A DNA stretch of 64,000 nt from positions 2,604,001 to 2,668,000 of the forward strand of contig JAGYIL010000001.1 of the NCBI GenBank assembly GCA_018402545.1, written 5' to 3'. This document shows positions 28,662-37,905 of the stretch, one piece after another. Made by a program: the position numbers and the translations under genes. The notes under the pieces were generated by a model. The model was not told the DNA's origin and ran no database searches. It saw only the letters and a program-made list of their open reading frames with translations. This DNA is from Saccharospirillum sp. (GTDB taxonomy: Bacteria > Pseudomonadota > Gammaproteobacteria > Pseudomonadales > Natronospirillaceae). How positions within the stretch are numbered: the stretch's first letter is position 1; each line of letters opens with the position of its first letter.

Positions 28662-29480
28662 TTAGAAGCTCAGCGCTGCACCGGCAAAGAAACCGGAATA
28701 GTTCACGTCAGAGGCAAAATCTGAAGTATCGGCACCCAGTGTTGAGTCACCAATGGTCAGGCCGTAGTTACGGTAACCTGCTTCAACGCCCAGTTTTACC
28801 AGCATGTTGGTCGGCAGCGGTGCAAACCAGGTACCCTTCAATTCCAGATCAGTAATGTTGGTATCGCCGATCGGCAAGGTCTTCAGCTCGCCACCCAGAC
28901 GAACATCGGCAACGGGGATGTCAAAGTGACCTCCCAGGTACAGCATGGGTACGATGATCGGTGTGCCACCAACTTCAAAGGCGGTATCAAATGATTGACC
29001 CGACGTATCGCCTTCAACACTGAAGCCGCCAATCAAAGACCGGAAGTTCAAACCAAAATCAACAGAGGCTGATGGCAGCGGGATGCCATATGTCAATGAC
29101 AAGTCGAAGTAGCTCAAATCAAATTCAGAGTTGACCTCTTCCGTGTAAGTTTGGCTTTCGCCACCGTAGGTAACCGTTTCCGAAATGAAATTAGTACCTT
29201 CACTGGAGAGGTTCTGATATTTAAGCCCTACATCAGGAAAAATAGGTACAGAAATTTTAGTCCAGGCATAAAGGCCATTTTCGGCATCTTGATTCAGTCC
29301 AATAGGGCTACCGGTGCTTTGATCGCCTTTCAGATCAATCTCATCATTCGCCAGTGACCCTTCGTTAAGTGAGTTAAAGCTGTACCCCAGCCCGCCATCA
29401 ATATCGATCAGCACCTTGGCAGACGCCAGGGGCGCAAACAAAACAGTAGCCGCAGCAGCGGTGGCCATCCAAATTTTCAT
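28662..29480 (-). CDS. TIGR04219-type outer membrane beta-barrel protein
   Basis: 272 residues with a Sec signal peptide (cut after LASA, residue 21). The mature part is made of alternating beta-strands with aromatic girdles (GLKYQNLSSEG, YFDLSLTYGIPLP, VDFGLNFRSLIGGF) and ends in the C-terminal aromatic GFFAGAALSF, typical of barrels inserted by BamA. The overall plan fits the TIGR04219 family of small outer membrane proteins, of unknown role. It is monocistronic, with a good terminator and an AT-rich upstream region. Confidence 0.82.
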   Translation of the reverse strand: MKIWMATAAAATVLFAPLASAKVLIDIDGGLGYSFNSLNEGSLANDEIDLKGDQSTGSPIGLNQDAENGLYAWTKISVPIFPDVGLKYQNLSSEGTNFISETVTYGGESQTYTEEVNSEFDLSYFDLSLTYGIPLPSASVDFGLNFRSLIGGFSVEGDTSGQSFDTAFEVGGTPIIVPMLYLGGHFDIPVADVRLGGELKTLPIGDTNITDLELKGTWFAPLPTNMLVKLGVEAGYRNYGLTIGDSTLGADTSDFASDVNYSGFFAGAALSF

Positions 29481-29593
29481 AGTGATTCCTCATGTGCACG
29501 TTTCACAGACAGAGTCTGCACCAACAACTGACAATTTAAAAAATTCAAATGCAAAAAAATGGCAACTAGTCGAGTGTCTGCCACCAGCGTAGT

Positions 29594-30310
29594 TCAAGAC
29601 TGAAACTCGATGCCAATACGGCGACCGACTTCTTCATAGCTTTCGATAACATTACCTAAATTCTGGCGAAAACGGTCTTTATCCATCTTTTCGCCGGTAC
29701 CGGCATCCCACAGGCGGCAGCCATCCGGTGAGAATTCGTCGCCAAGTACGATCTTGCCCTCGAAACGCCCGAATTCGAGTTTGTAGTCAACCAGCACCAG
29801 CCCGCCATCGGCAAACAATTTCGTCAGAACCTCGTTGACCTGCAGCGTCAGTGCCTTCATGGCCTCAACTTCGGCTTCAGTTGCCCAGCCAAAGGTCGCG
29901 ATGTGCGAGTCGTTAATCATCGGGTCATGCAGGGCGTCGTTCTTCAGGAAGAATTCGAACACAGCCGGTGTCAGTTCCTGACCCTCGGTCACACCCAGAC
30001 GACGCACCAGACTGCCCGCAGCACGGTTACGCACCACACACTCTACCGGAATCATGTCGAGGTTGCGTACCAGGCTTTCATTGATTGAGAGCTGGTCTAC
30101 AAAATGGGTCGCAATGCCCGCCTGTTGCAGCGCTTTCATGATAAAGGCATTGAACTGGTTGTTAACCTGGCCCTTGCGCTCCAGTTGCTCCATTTTTTCA
30201 CCGTCGAACGCCGAGGTGTCGTTGCGAAACTCCAACACCAGCAGCGTAGGATCGTCGGTGGTATAAACGGTTTTTGCCTTGCCGGCGTATAGCTCACCCG
30301 TTTTTTTCAT
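29594..30310 (-). CDS. purC: Phosphoribosylaminoimidazole-succinocarboxamide synthase
   Basis: SAICAR synthetase, ATP-dependent ligation of aspartate to CAIR in purine synthesis. 238 residues, matching the family (237 in E. coli). The N-terminal [19 protein letters not shown], signature [15 protein letters not shown], and [23 protein letters not shown] are all present. It follows the MBL protein gene by 16 bp and is the last gene of dapA-bamC-MBL-purC, an order shared with Pseudomonas. Confidence 0.97.
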   Translation of the reverse strand: MKKTGELYAGKAKTVYTTDDPTLLVLEFRNDTSAFDGEKMEQLERKGQVNNQFNAFIMKALQQAGIATHFVDQLSINESLVRNLDMIPVECVVRNRAAGSLVRRLGVTEGQELTPAVFEFFLKNDALHDPMINDSHIATFGWATEAEVEAMKALTLQVNEVLTKLFADGGLVLVDYKLEFGRFEGKIVLGDEFSPDGCRLWDAGTGEKMDKDRFRQNLGNVIESYEEVGRRIGIEFQS

Positions 30311-30326
30311 TGCTTGGCCTCGTCAG

Positions 30327-31094
30327 TTAGGCGGGTTGTAATGGAATCCAGGGGCAGCCTTCATCCTGGGTCAGGGTATGCACTTGCAACGCCCTGTTGT
30401 TCTGCAGCACGGGGGCCAAAGCGGCCATGGCCAGATCAGGGTGATTATTGTGCTCACTGATGTGCGAAATCATTAAATGCTGCAAGCCATCCAGCTCGAT
30501 GCTCGACAGCAACTGCGCCGCTTGCTGGTTGCTCAAATGCCCCCAGTCACCCCCCACACGACGCTTCAGACTGGCCGGATAGGGCCCGTTGGCCAGCATC
30601 TCCGGGTCATGGTTGCATTCTAGCAGCAATGCCTGGCAACGTTGATAGCTGCGTGTAACCAGGGGGGTAATGCTGCCGAGGTCCGTTAATACGCCCATGC
30701 AGTATTGCTGAAACGTGAAAACGAATTGCACGGGCTCGCGCGCATCGTGAGGCACCGTGACTGGCTCTATCTCAACATCACCAATTCGAAACGGCCGGTG
30801 CACATTAATGGGTTTAAACAGGGGAACAGGCGTTTTGAACGACCGGGCGGTACCCGGTGTCGTGTACACCGGCACACCATGCTTGCGGCTGAGCATCGGC
30901 GCGCCGCGCAAGTGATCGCCATGTTCGTGCGTCACCATGATCGCCGTCAACTGCGCCGGGTTAATACCCCGGGCCTGCAAGCGCGCTTCTGCTTCTTTCA
31001 GGCCAAAGCCACAATCTACCAGCAGTGTGGTCTCGCCTGCCTGGATCAGCGTGGCGTTGCCCTTACTGCCGCTGCCCAGAGAGGTAAACCGCAT
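30327..31094 (-). CDS. YycJ/VicX-like MBL-fold metallohydrolase
   Basis: Metallo-beta-lactamase-fold hydrolase, likely a nuclease or phosphoesterase. 255 residues. The start is ATG 31094, preceded by GGAG eight bases upstream, rather than the GTG just before it. Metal ligands lie in VTHEHGDH (HxHxDH), followed by further ligand-bearing segments ECNHDPEML and the late ISHISEHNNH. The opening FTSLGSGSKGNATLIQ is typical of YycJ/WalJ proteins. It lies between bamC and purC, as in Pseudomonas. Confidence 0.9.
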   Translation of the reverse strand: MRFTSLGSGSKGNATLIQAGETTLLVDCGFGLKEAEARLQARGINPAQLTAIMVTHEHGDHLRGAPMLSRKHGVPVYTTPGTARSFKTPVPLFKPINVHRPFRIGDVEIEPVTVPHDAREPVQFVFTFQQYCMGVLTDLGSITPLVTRSYQRCQALLLECNHDPEMLANGPYPASLKRRVGGDWGHLSNQQAAQLLSSIELDGLQHLMISHISEHNNHPDLAMAALAPVLQNNRALQVHTLTQDEGCPWIPLQPA

Positions 31095-31099
31095 CACCG

Positions 31100-31723
31100 T
31101 TACTCCTGATCAGCGGATTGACCACCGGTTGAGGCCCGGCCTTCGAGCAAAGCGTCGCGAAGCTCGTTCATGAGCTGACGGTTCTCCTCGGCACTCAATA
31201 CCAGATCATCCGGGTATTCGGCGGCAATGCCGGTACCGCTGACTCTGGGTACCAGAATCAGATAAACCGTCTGGCGCTCACCACTGAAAAAGGCCCCAAT
31301 GCGCCCAAACAGATTGCGGCTGGCAACATCGGCATCTTCCAGCTCAAGGCGATACTGACTGCGATTCCGGTCGGCCACCGGCCAACCCAACTGCGCCACT
31401 GCGCCTTCCAGCAACTCCCAGGTCAGGCTGGCGCTGCGATTCACTTGCAACGACACATTGCCAAAACTGTCGGTATTGTCAGTGATGATCAGATCAGAGG
31501 TGGCACTGCGTTCAAACAGGGAATCGTCAATCGTCACCGGCGGGCGGTCGACGGCCCGGTCGGCATTGGTGACAGTGCGGGGCTCTTCAACCGGTATCGG
31601 GTACCAGTCTGAGGAGGCCTCGGCTTCGGGGTTATAGTCGACGTTGATCTCGCGCTGACCGCAAGCGGCAAGCACCAGCGTGGCACTCAGTAGAAGCAGA
31701 GGAAGTCTCACGTCAGACAACAC
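31100..31723 (-). CDS. bamC: Short BamC-type outer membrane assembly lipoprotein
   Basis: A component of the BAM complex that inserts outer membrane proteins. Lipobox LAAC near residue 21. The N-terminal linker and the first helix-grip domain are recognisable ([29 protein letters not shown]), but the chain ends at 207 residues. E. coli BamC has 344, and the second helix-grip domain is absent. The listed start is GTG 31723, overlapping dapA by 11 bp; GTG 31711 directly after the dapA stop would give a tidier signal peptide. It sits between dapA and the MBL gene, as expected for nlpB/bamC. Confidence 0.85.
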   Translation of the reverse strand: MLSDVRLPLLLLSATLVLAACGQREINVDYNPEAEASSDWYPIPVEEPRTVTNADRAVDRPPVTIDDSLFERSATSDLIITDNTDSFGNVSLQVNRSASLTWELLEGAVAQLGWPVADRNRSQYRLELEDADVASRNLFGRIGAFFSGERQTVYLILVPRVSGTGIAAEYPDDLVLSAEENRQLMNELRDALLEGRASTGGQSADQE

Positions 31724-32588
31724 CCGATTCCATCAGCGCCTTGCGGACGATATCGTGCATGGGTTCAGACAAAGGCGATAATGGCAACCGAATGCCCGCC
31801 GGAATCAATCCCATCAAATTCAGGGCCCATTTCACCGGAATCGGGTTGGCTTCGACGAACAGGTTGGTATGCAAGGGCATCAGCAGGTCATTCAATCGAG
31901 TCGCCAGCTCCCGGTCGCCGGCCATTGCAGCTGCGCACAGGCTCGACATGGCTTTGGGCGAGACGTTGGCGGTTACCGATATATCGCCGTGGCCACCCAT
32001 GAGCATCAGTTCCATGGCCGTGGCGTCATCACCACTGTATATGGCAAAGCCCTCGGGGGCGTTGTCGATCAGAAAGCGGGCGCGTTCGAGATCACCTGTG
32101 GCTTCTTTGATACCGACAATATTGTCGACTTCGGCCAGGCGCAGCGCCGTTTCGGGCAACATGTCGCAGGCTGTTCGGCCGGGCACGTTGTAAAGAATTT
32201 GCGGAATATCGACGTTCTCAGCAATGTAGCAATAGTGCTGATACAGGCCTTCCTGAGTGGGCTTGTTGTAGTAGGGCGTAACCAACAAGGCCGCATCGGC
32301 GCCCGCTGCTTTGGCCGCCCGGGTCAGGTGCATGGCTTCACGCGTTGAATTACTGCCGGTACCGGCGACTACCGGTATGCGACCGGCGCATTTATCCACA
32401 GTAAACCGAATCACTTCCTCGTGCTCTTTCATATCGAGCGTAGAAGCTTCACCCGTCGTACCAACGGCGCCAATGGCGGCGGTGCCATTGTCGATATGAA
32501 ACTCGATGAGCTGCTCAAGGCTGGTCCAATCGACGGCACCGTCTGGGTGCATCGGTGTAACCATGGCGACAATACTGCCTGTGATCAT
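31713..32588 (-). CDS. dapA: 4-hydroxy-tetrahydrodipicolinate synthase
   Basis: Condenses pyruvate and aspartate semialdehyde, the committed step to lysine and diaminopimelate. 291 residues from ATG 32588 ([13 protein letters not shown]), with GGAG upstream. The longer frame extending to 32645 does not fit the family. The Schiff-base lysine is in [13 protein letters not shown], the tyrosine in [10 protein letters not shown], and [10 protein letters not shown] is the N-terminal motif. First gene of a dapA-bamC-MBL-purC operon. Confidence 0.96.
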   Translation of the reverse strand: MITGSIVAMVTPMHPDGAVDWTSLEQLIEFHIDNGTAAIGAVGTTGEASTLDMKEHEEVIRFTVDKCAGRIPVVAGTGSNSTREAMHLTRAAKAAGADAALLVTPYYNKPTQEGLYQHYCYIAENVDIPQILYNVPGRTACDMLPETALRLAEVDNIVGIKEATGDLERARFLIDNAPEGFAIYSGDDATAMELMLMGGHGDISVTANVSPKAMSSLCAAAMAGDRELATRLNDLLMPLHTNLFVEANPIPVKWALNLMGLIPAGIRLPLSPLSEPMHDIVRKALMESGVV

Positions 32589-32894
32589 GAAACTAACGTC
32601 TCCGGCTGTGCTCTTGATTCGATCGCCTCGGCTGACACGGGTCATTCCGGACGCTGGGACTACTACCGTCTAAACCGGCAATGGTACTGGCGCGCCAGCA
32701 CCGACACAAGCCCGGCCAGCGCCCTTTCAATCACCTGACCAGACGGTCAACTGGCATTGTTCAAAAATTGAGCCATACTTGATAAAGCTGTGTCCCGGCC
32801 GTGCCTGCTCATGCAGCGCTGACGGCCAGGCTGAACACCCATGCGACATACGAAGGCTCGCTTTCGCATGAATAACCGTACAAGGAGTACCAAC
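32589..32894. other. Divergent intergenic region between dapA and bcp
   Basis: 306 bp without a supported gene. In Pseudomonas the gcvR gene lies here on the bcp side; no frame in this stretch resembles GcvR. A plausible bcp promoter is TTGTTC-17 bp-TGATAA at 32757-32785. Confidence 0.55.
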
Positions 32895-33374
32895 ATGACC
32901 GTCGAACCAGGTCTGCCAGTCCCCGATTTTGTGGTGCCGGCGACCAGCCACAAAAACGTTCATCTGCGCGCCCTGCGCGGATACAGGATTCTGCTGTACT
33001 TCTATCCGAAAAATAACACTCCGGCGTGCACCATCGAAAGCCAGGACTTTGGTGCCAATTATCACCGCTTTCGCCAGCATAACATCCTTCTGTTCGGGGT
33101 AAGCCGGGACAGTCTGGACAGCCACGAAGCGTTCAAGCGCGCACAAAGCCTGCCGTTCGAACTGATTTCAGATTCCAACGAGGCGTTGTGCAACCTCTTT
33201 GGTGTGCTGCGGGAAAAAGAGCTTCTGGGACGCACCATTACCGGCCTGGTGCGCAGCACCTTTCTGATCGATGAGCACGGCATCCTGGCGCGCGCCTGGA
33301 TAGACGTGGATGCACGCAATCATGTTCACCGCATACTCGATGAACTGGATGCCAGGCCCCGGCGCACTGGCTAA
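32895..33374 (+). CDS. bcp: Bcp/PrxQ-type thiol peroxidase
   Basis: Thioredoxin-dependent peroxidase reducing hydrogen peroxide and organic hydroperoxides. 159 residues from ATG 32895 with a strong AAGGAG; the frame is open further upstream without support. Peroxidatic Cys in YFYPKNNTPACTIESQDF. The resolving Cys five residues later (as in E. coli Bcp) is absent; the only other Cys is in EALCNLFG. Convergent with perM, five bases apart. Confidence 0.92.
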   Translation: MTVEPGLPVPDFVVPATSHKNVHLRALRGYRILLYFYPKNNTPACTIESQDFGANYHRFRQHNILLFGVSRDSLDSHEAFKRAQSLPFELISDSNEALCNLFGVLREKELLGRTITGLVRSTFLIDEHGILARAWIDVDARNHVHRILDELDARPRRTG

Positions 33375-33379
33375 CCCCG

Positions 33380-34528
33380 TTATTGTTCAGGCCCCCGTTG
33401 CGCTGACTCCTGATGCTCAACTCCACCTTCGACGCTGGCTTCCTCGGCGGCGCGGGCTTCCTGGTGCTTCGGCCAGGCGTTGAAGATGGCTTTTACCAGT
33501 GTCGCCAGCGGAATCGCAAAAAAGACCCCCCAGAAGCCCCAGATGCCTCCGAATAGCAATACCGCAACAATGATCGAAACCGGGTTCAGGTTAACCGCCT
33601 CTGAGAACAGCAACGGCACCAGAACATTGCCATCCAGAATCTGAATGATCAGATAGGCGATCATGACGTAATACAGTTCATTGGTGAATCCGAACTGGAA
33701 GGCACCAATGGCAAAGACCGGTATAGTCACGATGGTCGCCCCGATATAGGGTATCAGCACCGACACGCCAACCAGCACGGCAAGCAGGGCCGAATAATTC
33801 AGGCCAAACATTTCGAAGGTGACAAAGGAAATGCTGCCGATGATCAGAATTTCGATGACCTTGCCGCGAATGTAATTGGCAATCTGCTGGTTCATTTCCA
33901 GGGCAATCTGATTCATCAGGCTGCGCCGGGCGGGCAAGGTGGCCTTGAAACTGTCCCAGAGCACTACCCTGTCTTTCAGCATGAAAAACACCATCAATGG
34001 CACGACAATCAGATAAATCAGTACGCCAACGGCACTGGGCAGGGTGTTTAGTGAAAAGGTGAGCACTCTGGGCAGAAAACCCGTCAGTTGCTGACTGATG
34101 CCGCGCAAATCGATACCCAGCAGCCATTGCTGGGCCAGCTCATTGGAAATAAGCTCCGGGTAGCGTTCCGGCAGCGCCTGAATCTGATCCTGCATCAGCC
34201 GGATCATGACCGGCATTTCGCTGACCAGACTGGTGATCTGCCGCAACAGTGCTGGCACGATGATCAGCATGGCGACCACCAGCAAGCCGAAAAAGGCCAG
34301 ACAGACCGCAGTGACCGACAACAGATGAGGAATCTTGAGATTGTTCAGCCGATCGACAAAGGGCGACAGCAAATAGGCCAGAATAACCGCGGTGAATACC
34401 GGTGCAAGCACCTGTCCAAGGCCATAGACCAGCAAGATCGACAGCATCAGCAAGATAAAGAAAATAACCGCTTCTTCATCTGAAAAATAACGTGAAAAGA
34501 ATCCCTGTACGACGCGATACAGTTTCAA
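33380..34528 (-). CDS. AI-2E/PerM-family membrane transporter
   Basis: 382 residues with about eight transmembrane helices in the AI-2E (UPF0118) pattern: an N-terminal pair (EEAVIFFILLMLSILLVYGLG), a long periplasmic or amphipathic middle region, and C-terminal helices containing LVGVSVLIPYIGATIVTIP and LLFGGIWGFWGVFFAIPLAT, the most conserved segments. Family members export AI-2 or act as Na+/H+ antiporters. The role here is not defined. It overlaps no gene but starts one base from the tusA-like gene, as in Pseudomonas (the PA1006-PA1007 order). Confidence 0.9.
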   Translation of the reverse strand: MKLYRVVQGFFSRYFSDEEAVIFFILLMLSILLVYGLGQVLAPVFTAVILAYLLSPFVDRLNNLKIPHLLSVTAVCLAFFGLLVVAMLIIVPALLRQITSLVSEMPVMIRLMQDQIQALPERYPELISNELAQQWLLGIDLRGISQQLTGFLPRVLTFSLNTLPSAVGVLIYLIVVPLMVFFMLKDRVVLWDSFKATLPARRSLMNQIALEMNQQIANYIRGKVIEILIIGSISFVTFEMFGLNYSALLAVLVGVSVLIPYIGATIVTIPVFAIGAFQFGFTNELYYVMIAYLIIQILDGNVLVPLLFSEAVNLNPVSIIVAVLLFGGIWGFWGVFFAIPLATLVKAIFNAWPKHQEARAAEEASVEGGVEHQESAQRGPEQ

Positions 34529-34529
34529 A

Positions 34530-34778
34530 TCAATCTTCTCCTCGCTGAATCAGGAACCGAAACAAGCCTGCTTCGGAATCGTCCTGCTTCAGTAACTGGT
34601 GGGGGGCTCGGCTCAGATAGGCGGGAATGTCCCGCCAGGAACCGGCATCAGTCGCCAATACTTCCAGAATCTCTCCCGACTTCATAGCTGCAAGTGCTTG
34701 TTTGGTGCGCAGCAATGGTAACGGGCATCGCAAACCGCAGGCATCCAGTTGCCGTGACGGGGTACTTTTACAAGTCAA
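34530..34778 (-). CDS. TusA-like sulfurtransferase (PA1006 type)
   Basis: 82 residues with the active-site motif DACGLRCPLPLLRTKQAL and the later TDAGSWRDIPAYL. By gene context (next to perM, bcp and bepA) it corresponds to Pseudomonas PA1006, a TusA-like protein linked there to molybdenum homeostasis and nitrate respiration. That link is known from the family member, not shown here. The CPLP motif differs from the CPEP of the 20149 gene. One base separates it from perM. Confidence 0.88.
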   Translation of the reverse strand: MTCKSTPSRQLDACGLRCPLPLLRTKQALAAMKSGEILEVLATDAGSWRDIPAYLSRAPHQLLKQDDSEAGLFRFLIQRGED

Positions 34779-34852
34779 TTACAACGCCTCACTGTCGGGA
34801 CTCCAAAGAGCTCGTATTATAGGGCAACACATCTTCGTTGTATGGAACTCAC

Positions 34853-36253
34853 GTGCATTCCAGGCAAGACCGGCCGCATCGTTACTCAACCTTTTCAGAG
34901 CAATACGTACTGCTTAACAGGTTCCCCCGATTCAGACAGCTCATTGCCTGGGTTTGTCTTTGCCTGTCAGTCGGGCTGCCCGCTCACGCGGAATTTGGCG
35001 ACTCCTCCCTGGGTTGGACCCAGGAACAGGAACGCGCCGTTGCCGGCTATCTGCAGCGCAGATTACAGCGACAGGGCAATGTCATCAATGATGTTTGGCT
35101 TGAATACTGGCTGGCTGAACGCGCCGAGCGGCTAAGGCAAACCTCGACCTCGAGTCTGGGGCCGGTCAGCGTGGTCCTGCTGCGGCAAAAAGCCTTCAAC
35201 GCCTTCGCCTTGCCGGGCAATGTCATGGGGTTCAATCTCGGGCTCTGGGAAAATGCCCGAACCGAAGACGAATTCACCTCAGTGGTCGCCCACGAGATTG
35301 CTCACCTGAGTCTGCGTCACTTTAACCGGCTGTCTGACAACAACCGTCAGCAAGCCTGGCTGGCAATCAGCGGCGCTCTGCTCGGTGTCGCCCTGGCTAG
35401 TATGGACTCCGAGATTGGCGGTGCGACGCTTATCGGCTCACAAATGGGTGCCGCACAACAAAGCCTGTCGTTCAGCCGGTCGATGGAGAGCGAAGCCGAC
35501 CGTTACGCGACCGATATGCTGCGCGAGGCCGGTTACAACCCGTCAGCAGGCGCTGCGGTCTTTGCCCGGTTACAACAGTCGTTGGGCGGGCGCTCCGGAT
35601 CCGATTACTGGCAGACGCATCCGCGCGCCATTACCCGCGCTGCCCAGCTGGAAGCCCAGCAAGGCAGTGCTACCGGAGCCACCGGCCAGACCAGCAATCA
35701 ATACGACACGCTGCGCTGGTACATTAACACGCGTTACGCCGCCGATGATGACTTTGCTCCCGACCCGGCCTGGCAAAGCCTGACAGCAACATCAGACCAA
35801 CTGTTACCGCAGCAACTGCTGGAAGATCCGGACCCGAACAGCCTGCTGGGCTGGATCAGATTTCAAACGAACGCTGACAACAGCCTTACTCTGGAGCGGC
35901 TGTCTCTGCTGCTGACACTTTTCCCGGATTTTGACCCGGCCTGGTATCTGAGCGCCGAACTGACCGCGCGTTCGGACAGCGCCAGCGCCTGCCGTGAGGC
36001 GCTGGGTGCGCTCGACCGGATCAACGGGCAGTACCTGGAAGTCTTTGAATTGCGCCACCGACTCAGCGGCGAGTGCCTGCAAAGCCGGGAGGCAGAAGCG
36101 ACAGCGGCCTGGTACTGGCATCGCGGAGAAGAATCCCGCGCCCTGACCCTGTTAAGGCGCGCCATCGAACAACCCGGAGATGCGAGCCAGCTGGCACGCT
36201 TGCGAGAAAAAGTATCTGACTACGAACGCCAGCTGGCGTTACTGCCCAGCTGA
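34853..36253 (+). CDS. bepA: Periplasmic M48 metalloprotease, BepA-like
   Basis: Zinc protease and chaperone that maintains LptD assembly and degrades misassembled outer membrane proteins. About 466 residues. The start is uncertain: GTG 34853 is listed, TTG 34838 is possible, and no ATG lies before the signal sequence (LIAWVCLCLSVGLPAHA). Zinc site HEIAH at about 147-151 with the third ligand Glu in SMESEADRYATDMLREAGYNP. The C-terminal half (about 300-466) is tetratricopeptide-like, as in E. coli BepA. It lies next to nadA as in Pseudomonas. Confidence 0.9.
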   Translation: MHSRQDRPHRYSTFSEQYVLLNRFPRFRQLIAWVCLCLSVGLPAHAEFGDSSLGWTQEQERAVAGYLQRRLQRQGNVINDVWLEYWLAERAERLRQTSTSSLGPVSVVLLRQKAFNAFALPGNVMGFNLGLWENARTEDEFTSVVAHEIAHLSLRHFNRLSDNNRQQAWLAISGALLGVALASMDSEIGGATLIGSQMGAAQQSLSFSRSMESEADRYATDMLREAGYNPSAGAAVFARLQQSLGGRSGSDYWQTHPRAITRAAQLEAQQGSATGATGQTSNQYDTLRWYINTRYAADDDFAPDPAWQSLTATSDQLLPQQLLEDPDPNSLLGWIRFQTNADNSLTLERLSLLLTLFPDFDPAWYLSAELTARSDSASACREALGALDRINGQYLEVFELRHRLSGECLQSREAEATAAWYWHRGEESRALTLLRRAIEQPGDASQLARLREKVSDYERQLALLPS

Positions 36254-36273
36254 CATTCAGGCAGCGGGTTTGA

Positions 36274-37314
36274 TCAACCCTGCTTGAAGGCCAGCATGCG
36301 GTCGAGCGGGATCCGCGCCTGACGAATCAGTTCGGGGGAGACGTGGATTTCCTCGCCACCCTGTACCAACACCTGCCTCAGCCGCTGCAAATCGTTCATC
36401 GCCATCCATGGGCAGTGGGCACAACTGCGGCAGCTGGCGCCCTGACCGGCCGTAGGCGCTTCAATAAAGGTTTTGCCAGGTGAACGCTGCTGCATCTTGT
36501 AAAAGATGCCGCGATCGGTCGCCACAATGAACTGTTGATTGGACAAACGCTCGGAAGCAGCGATGAGCTGGGTGGTGGACCCCACCACATCCGCCAGCGC
36601 CACAACTGACTCGGGCGATTCCGGGTGAACCAGCACAGCAGCGTCAGGGTACATGGCTTTCATATCCTGAAGCCCTTTGGCCCTGAACTCTTCGTGAACA
36701 ATGCAGGAGCCATTCCAGAGCAACATATCCGCACCGGTTTCCCGTTGAATATAGCGCCCCAGATGCTGATCCGGTGCCCACAGAATCTTCTCTCCGGCCC
36801 GATCGAGATGGTCAATCACGTCCAGCGCAATGCTGGAGGTAACCACCCAGTCCGCACGGGCTTTGACAGCTGCAGACGTATTGGCGTAGACAACGACGGT
36901 CCGGTCAGGGTGCTGGTCACAAAAGGCGGCGAACTCATCGGCCGGGCAACCCAGGTCGAGCGAGCAGGTCGCTTCCAGTGTCGGCATCAGCACACGCTTG
37001 TCGGGACTCAGAATTTTGGCGGTTTCCCCCATAAAACGAACCCCGGCGACCACGACGGTCTCGGCATCCACATCCCGCCCGTAGCGCGCCATTTCCAGTG
37101 AGTCACCAATAAACCCTCCGCTCGACTCAGCCAGAGCCTGAATCAGCGGATCGGTGTAATAGTGTGCAACCAGAACGGCATTCTGCTCGCGCAGCAGCGC
37201 TTCGATCTCAGCGCTCAGTGTCTTCACCTGATCCGGCGTCAGACTACTGGCCTGCTCGGTCACTGGTATTTCGAAATTGATTGTCAGTTCAGACAATTCA
37301 ACAGCATCAGTCAT
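36274..37314 (-). CDS. nadA: Quinolinate synthase
   Basis: 4Fe-4S enzyme that condenses iminoaspartate with dihydroxyacetone phosphate to quinolinate for NAD synthesis. 346 residues, equal to E. coli (347). Cluster cysteines appear in [23 protein letters not shown] and [28 protein letters not shown] is the N-terminal substrate motif. Convergent with bepA, 20 bp apart. It is the gene immediately after the tRNA-Lys terminator. Confidence 0.97.
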   Translation of the reverse strand: MTDAVELSELTINFEIPVTEQASSLTPDQVKTLSAEIEALLREQNAVLVAHYYTDPLIQALAESSGGFIGDSLEMARYGRDVDAETVVVAGVRFMGETAKILSPDKRVLMPTLEATCSLDLGCPADEFAAFCDQHPDRTVVVYANTSAAVKARADWVVTSSIALDVIDHLDRAGEKILWAPDQHLGRYIQRETGADMLLWNGSCIVHEEFRAKGLQDMKAMYPDAAVLVHPESPESVVALADVVGSTTQLIAASERLSNQQFIVATDRGIFYKMQQRSPGKTFIEAPTAGQGASCRSCAHCPWMAMNDLQRLRQVLVQGGEEIHVSPELIRQARIPLDRMLAFKQG

Positions 37315-37503
37315 GGCTACCCGGTCACTCAGTCATAGTGGATACAGTGTAACGACAAACTGCACCATCGCGAAGGACGATACTTGCCTGCCCGGGCAAT
37401 GTGGGGGTGAGAGGCTCAAACAACAATGCCTCTCCTCCCCCCAACCTGCCCCTCACCGGCCTGCACCCGGCATCAGCGGCCGGGCGAGAGAACATTCAGG
37501 TAT

Positions 37504-37533
37504 AAAAAAAGGAGAGCCTAGGCTCTCCTTTTT
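37504..37533 (-). terminator. Rho-independent terminator after tRNA-Lys
   Basis: Perfect 8-bp stem GGAGAGCC/GGCTCTCC with a TA loop and, on the minus strand, a seven-T tail. It ends the tRNA-Lys transcript eight bases after the mature 3' end and separates it from nadA. Confidence 0.9.
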
Positions 37534-37540
37534 CAGTATT

Positions 37541-37616
37541 TGGTGGGTCGTGCAGGATTCGAACCTGCGACCAATTGGTTAAAAGCCAACTGCTCTACCA
37601 ACTGAGCTAACGACCC
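37541..37616 (-). tRNA. tRNA-Lys (TTT), distal copy
   Basis: 76 nt with encoded CCA: acceptor stem GGGTCGT/ACGACCC, D-arm AGCTCAGTTGGTAGAGC, anticodon loop CTTTTAA (TTT), T-arm CAGGTTCGAATCCTG. Identical to the second copy 119 bp upstream. Confidence 0.98.
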
Positions 37617-37735
37617 TCAACTGGTTGGACTATTTTACCTATGACCTACAAAAAAACAAATTAAAACAAGAACTTAGCTTTAACTTGCCAGCTTGCCTGC
37701 CTTACTACCCCGAACGAACCGGTCCAATGAGGAAG

Positions 37736-37811
37736 TGGTGGGTCGTGCAGGATTCGAACCTGCGACCAATTGGTTAAAAGCCAACTGCTCTACCAACTGA
37801 GCTAACGACCC
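37736..37811 (-). tRNA. tRNA-Lys (TTT), proximal copy
   Basis: Identical to the distal copy. It lies just behind a promoter at 37825-37852. The AT-rich 119-bp spacer between the copies shows no own promoter, so one precursor is likely. In Pseudomonas a tRNA-Lys follows queC at the same place. Confidence 0.98.
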
Positions 37812-37824
37812 TAAGGAGGCGCAT

Positions 37825-37852
37825 ATAATATGTATTTTTCGGGTCGGCGCAA
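37825..37852 (-). promoter_or_regulatory. Promoter of the tRNA-Lys pair
   Basis: TTGCGC (-35) and TATTAT (-10) separated by 16 bp on the minus strand, followed by the GC-rich GCGCCTCC discriminator expected for stringently controlled stable-RNA promoters. Confidence 0.7.
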
Positions 37853-37905
37853 CCCCGATGGCCGACTTTTTTTCGCCAAGCCTTTGATCTACAAAGACTT
37901 TGAAT

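Noticed and set aside
37843-37873. Hairpin GTCGGC/GCCGAC followed by seven T on the plus strand
   Set aside because: No plus-strand gene lies upstream of it; the tRNA-Lys promoter and queC are both on the minus strand, so it has no obvious transcript to terminate.
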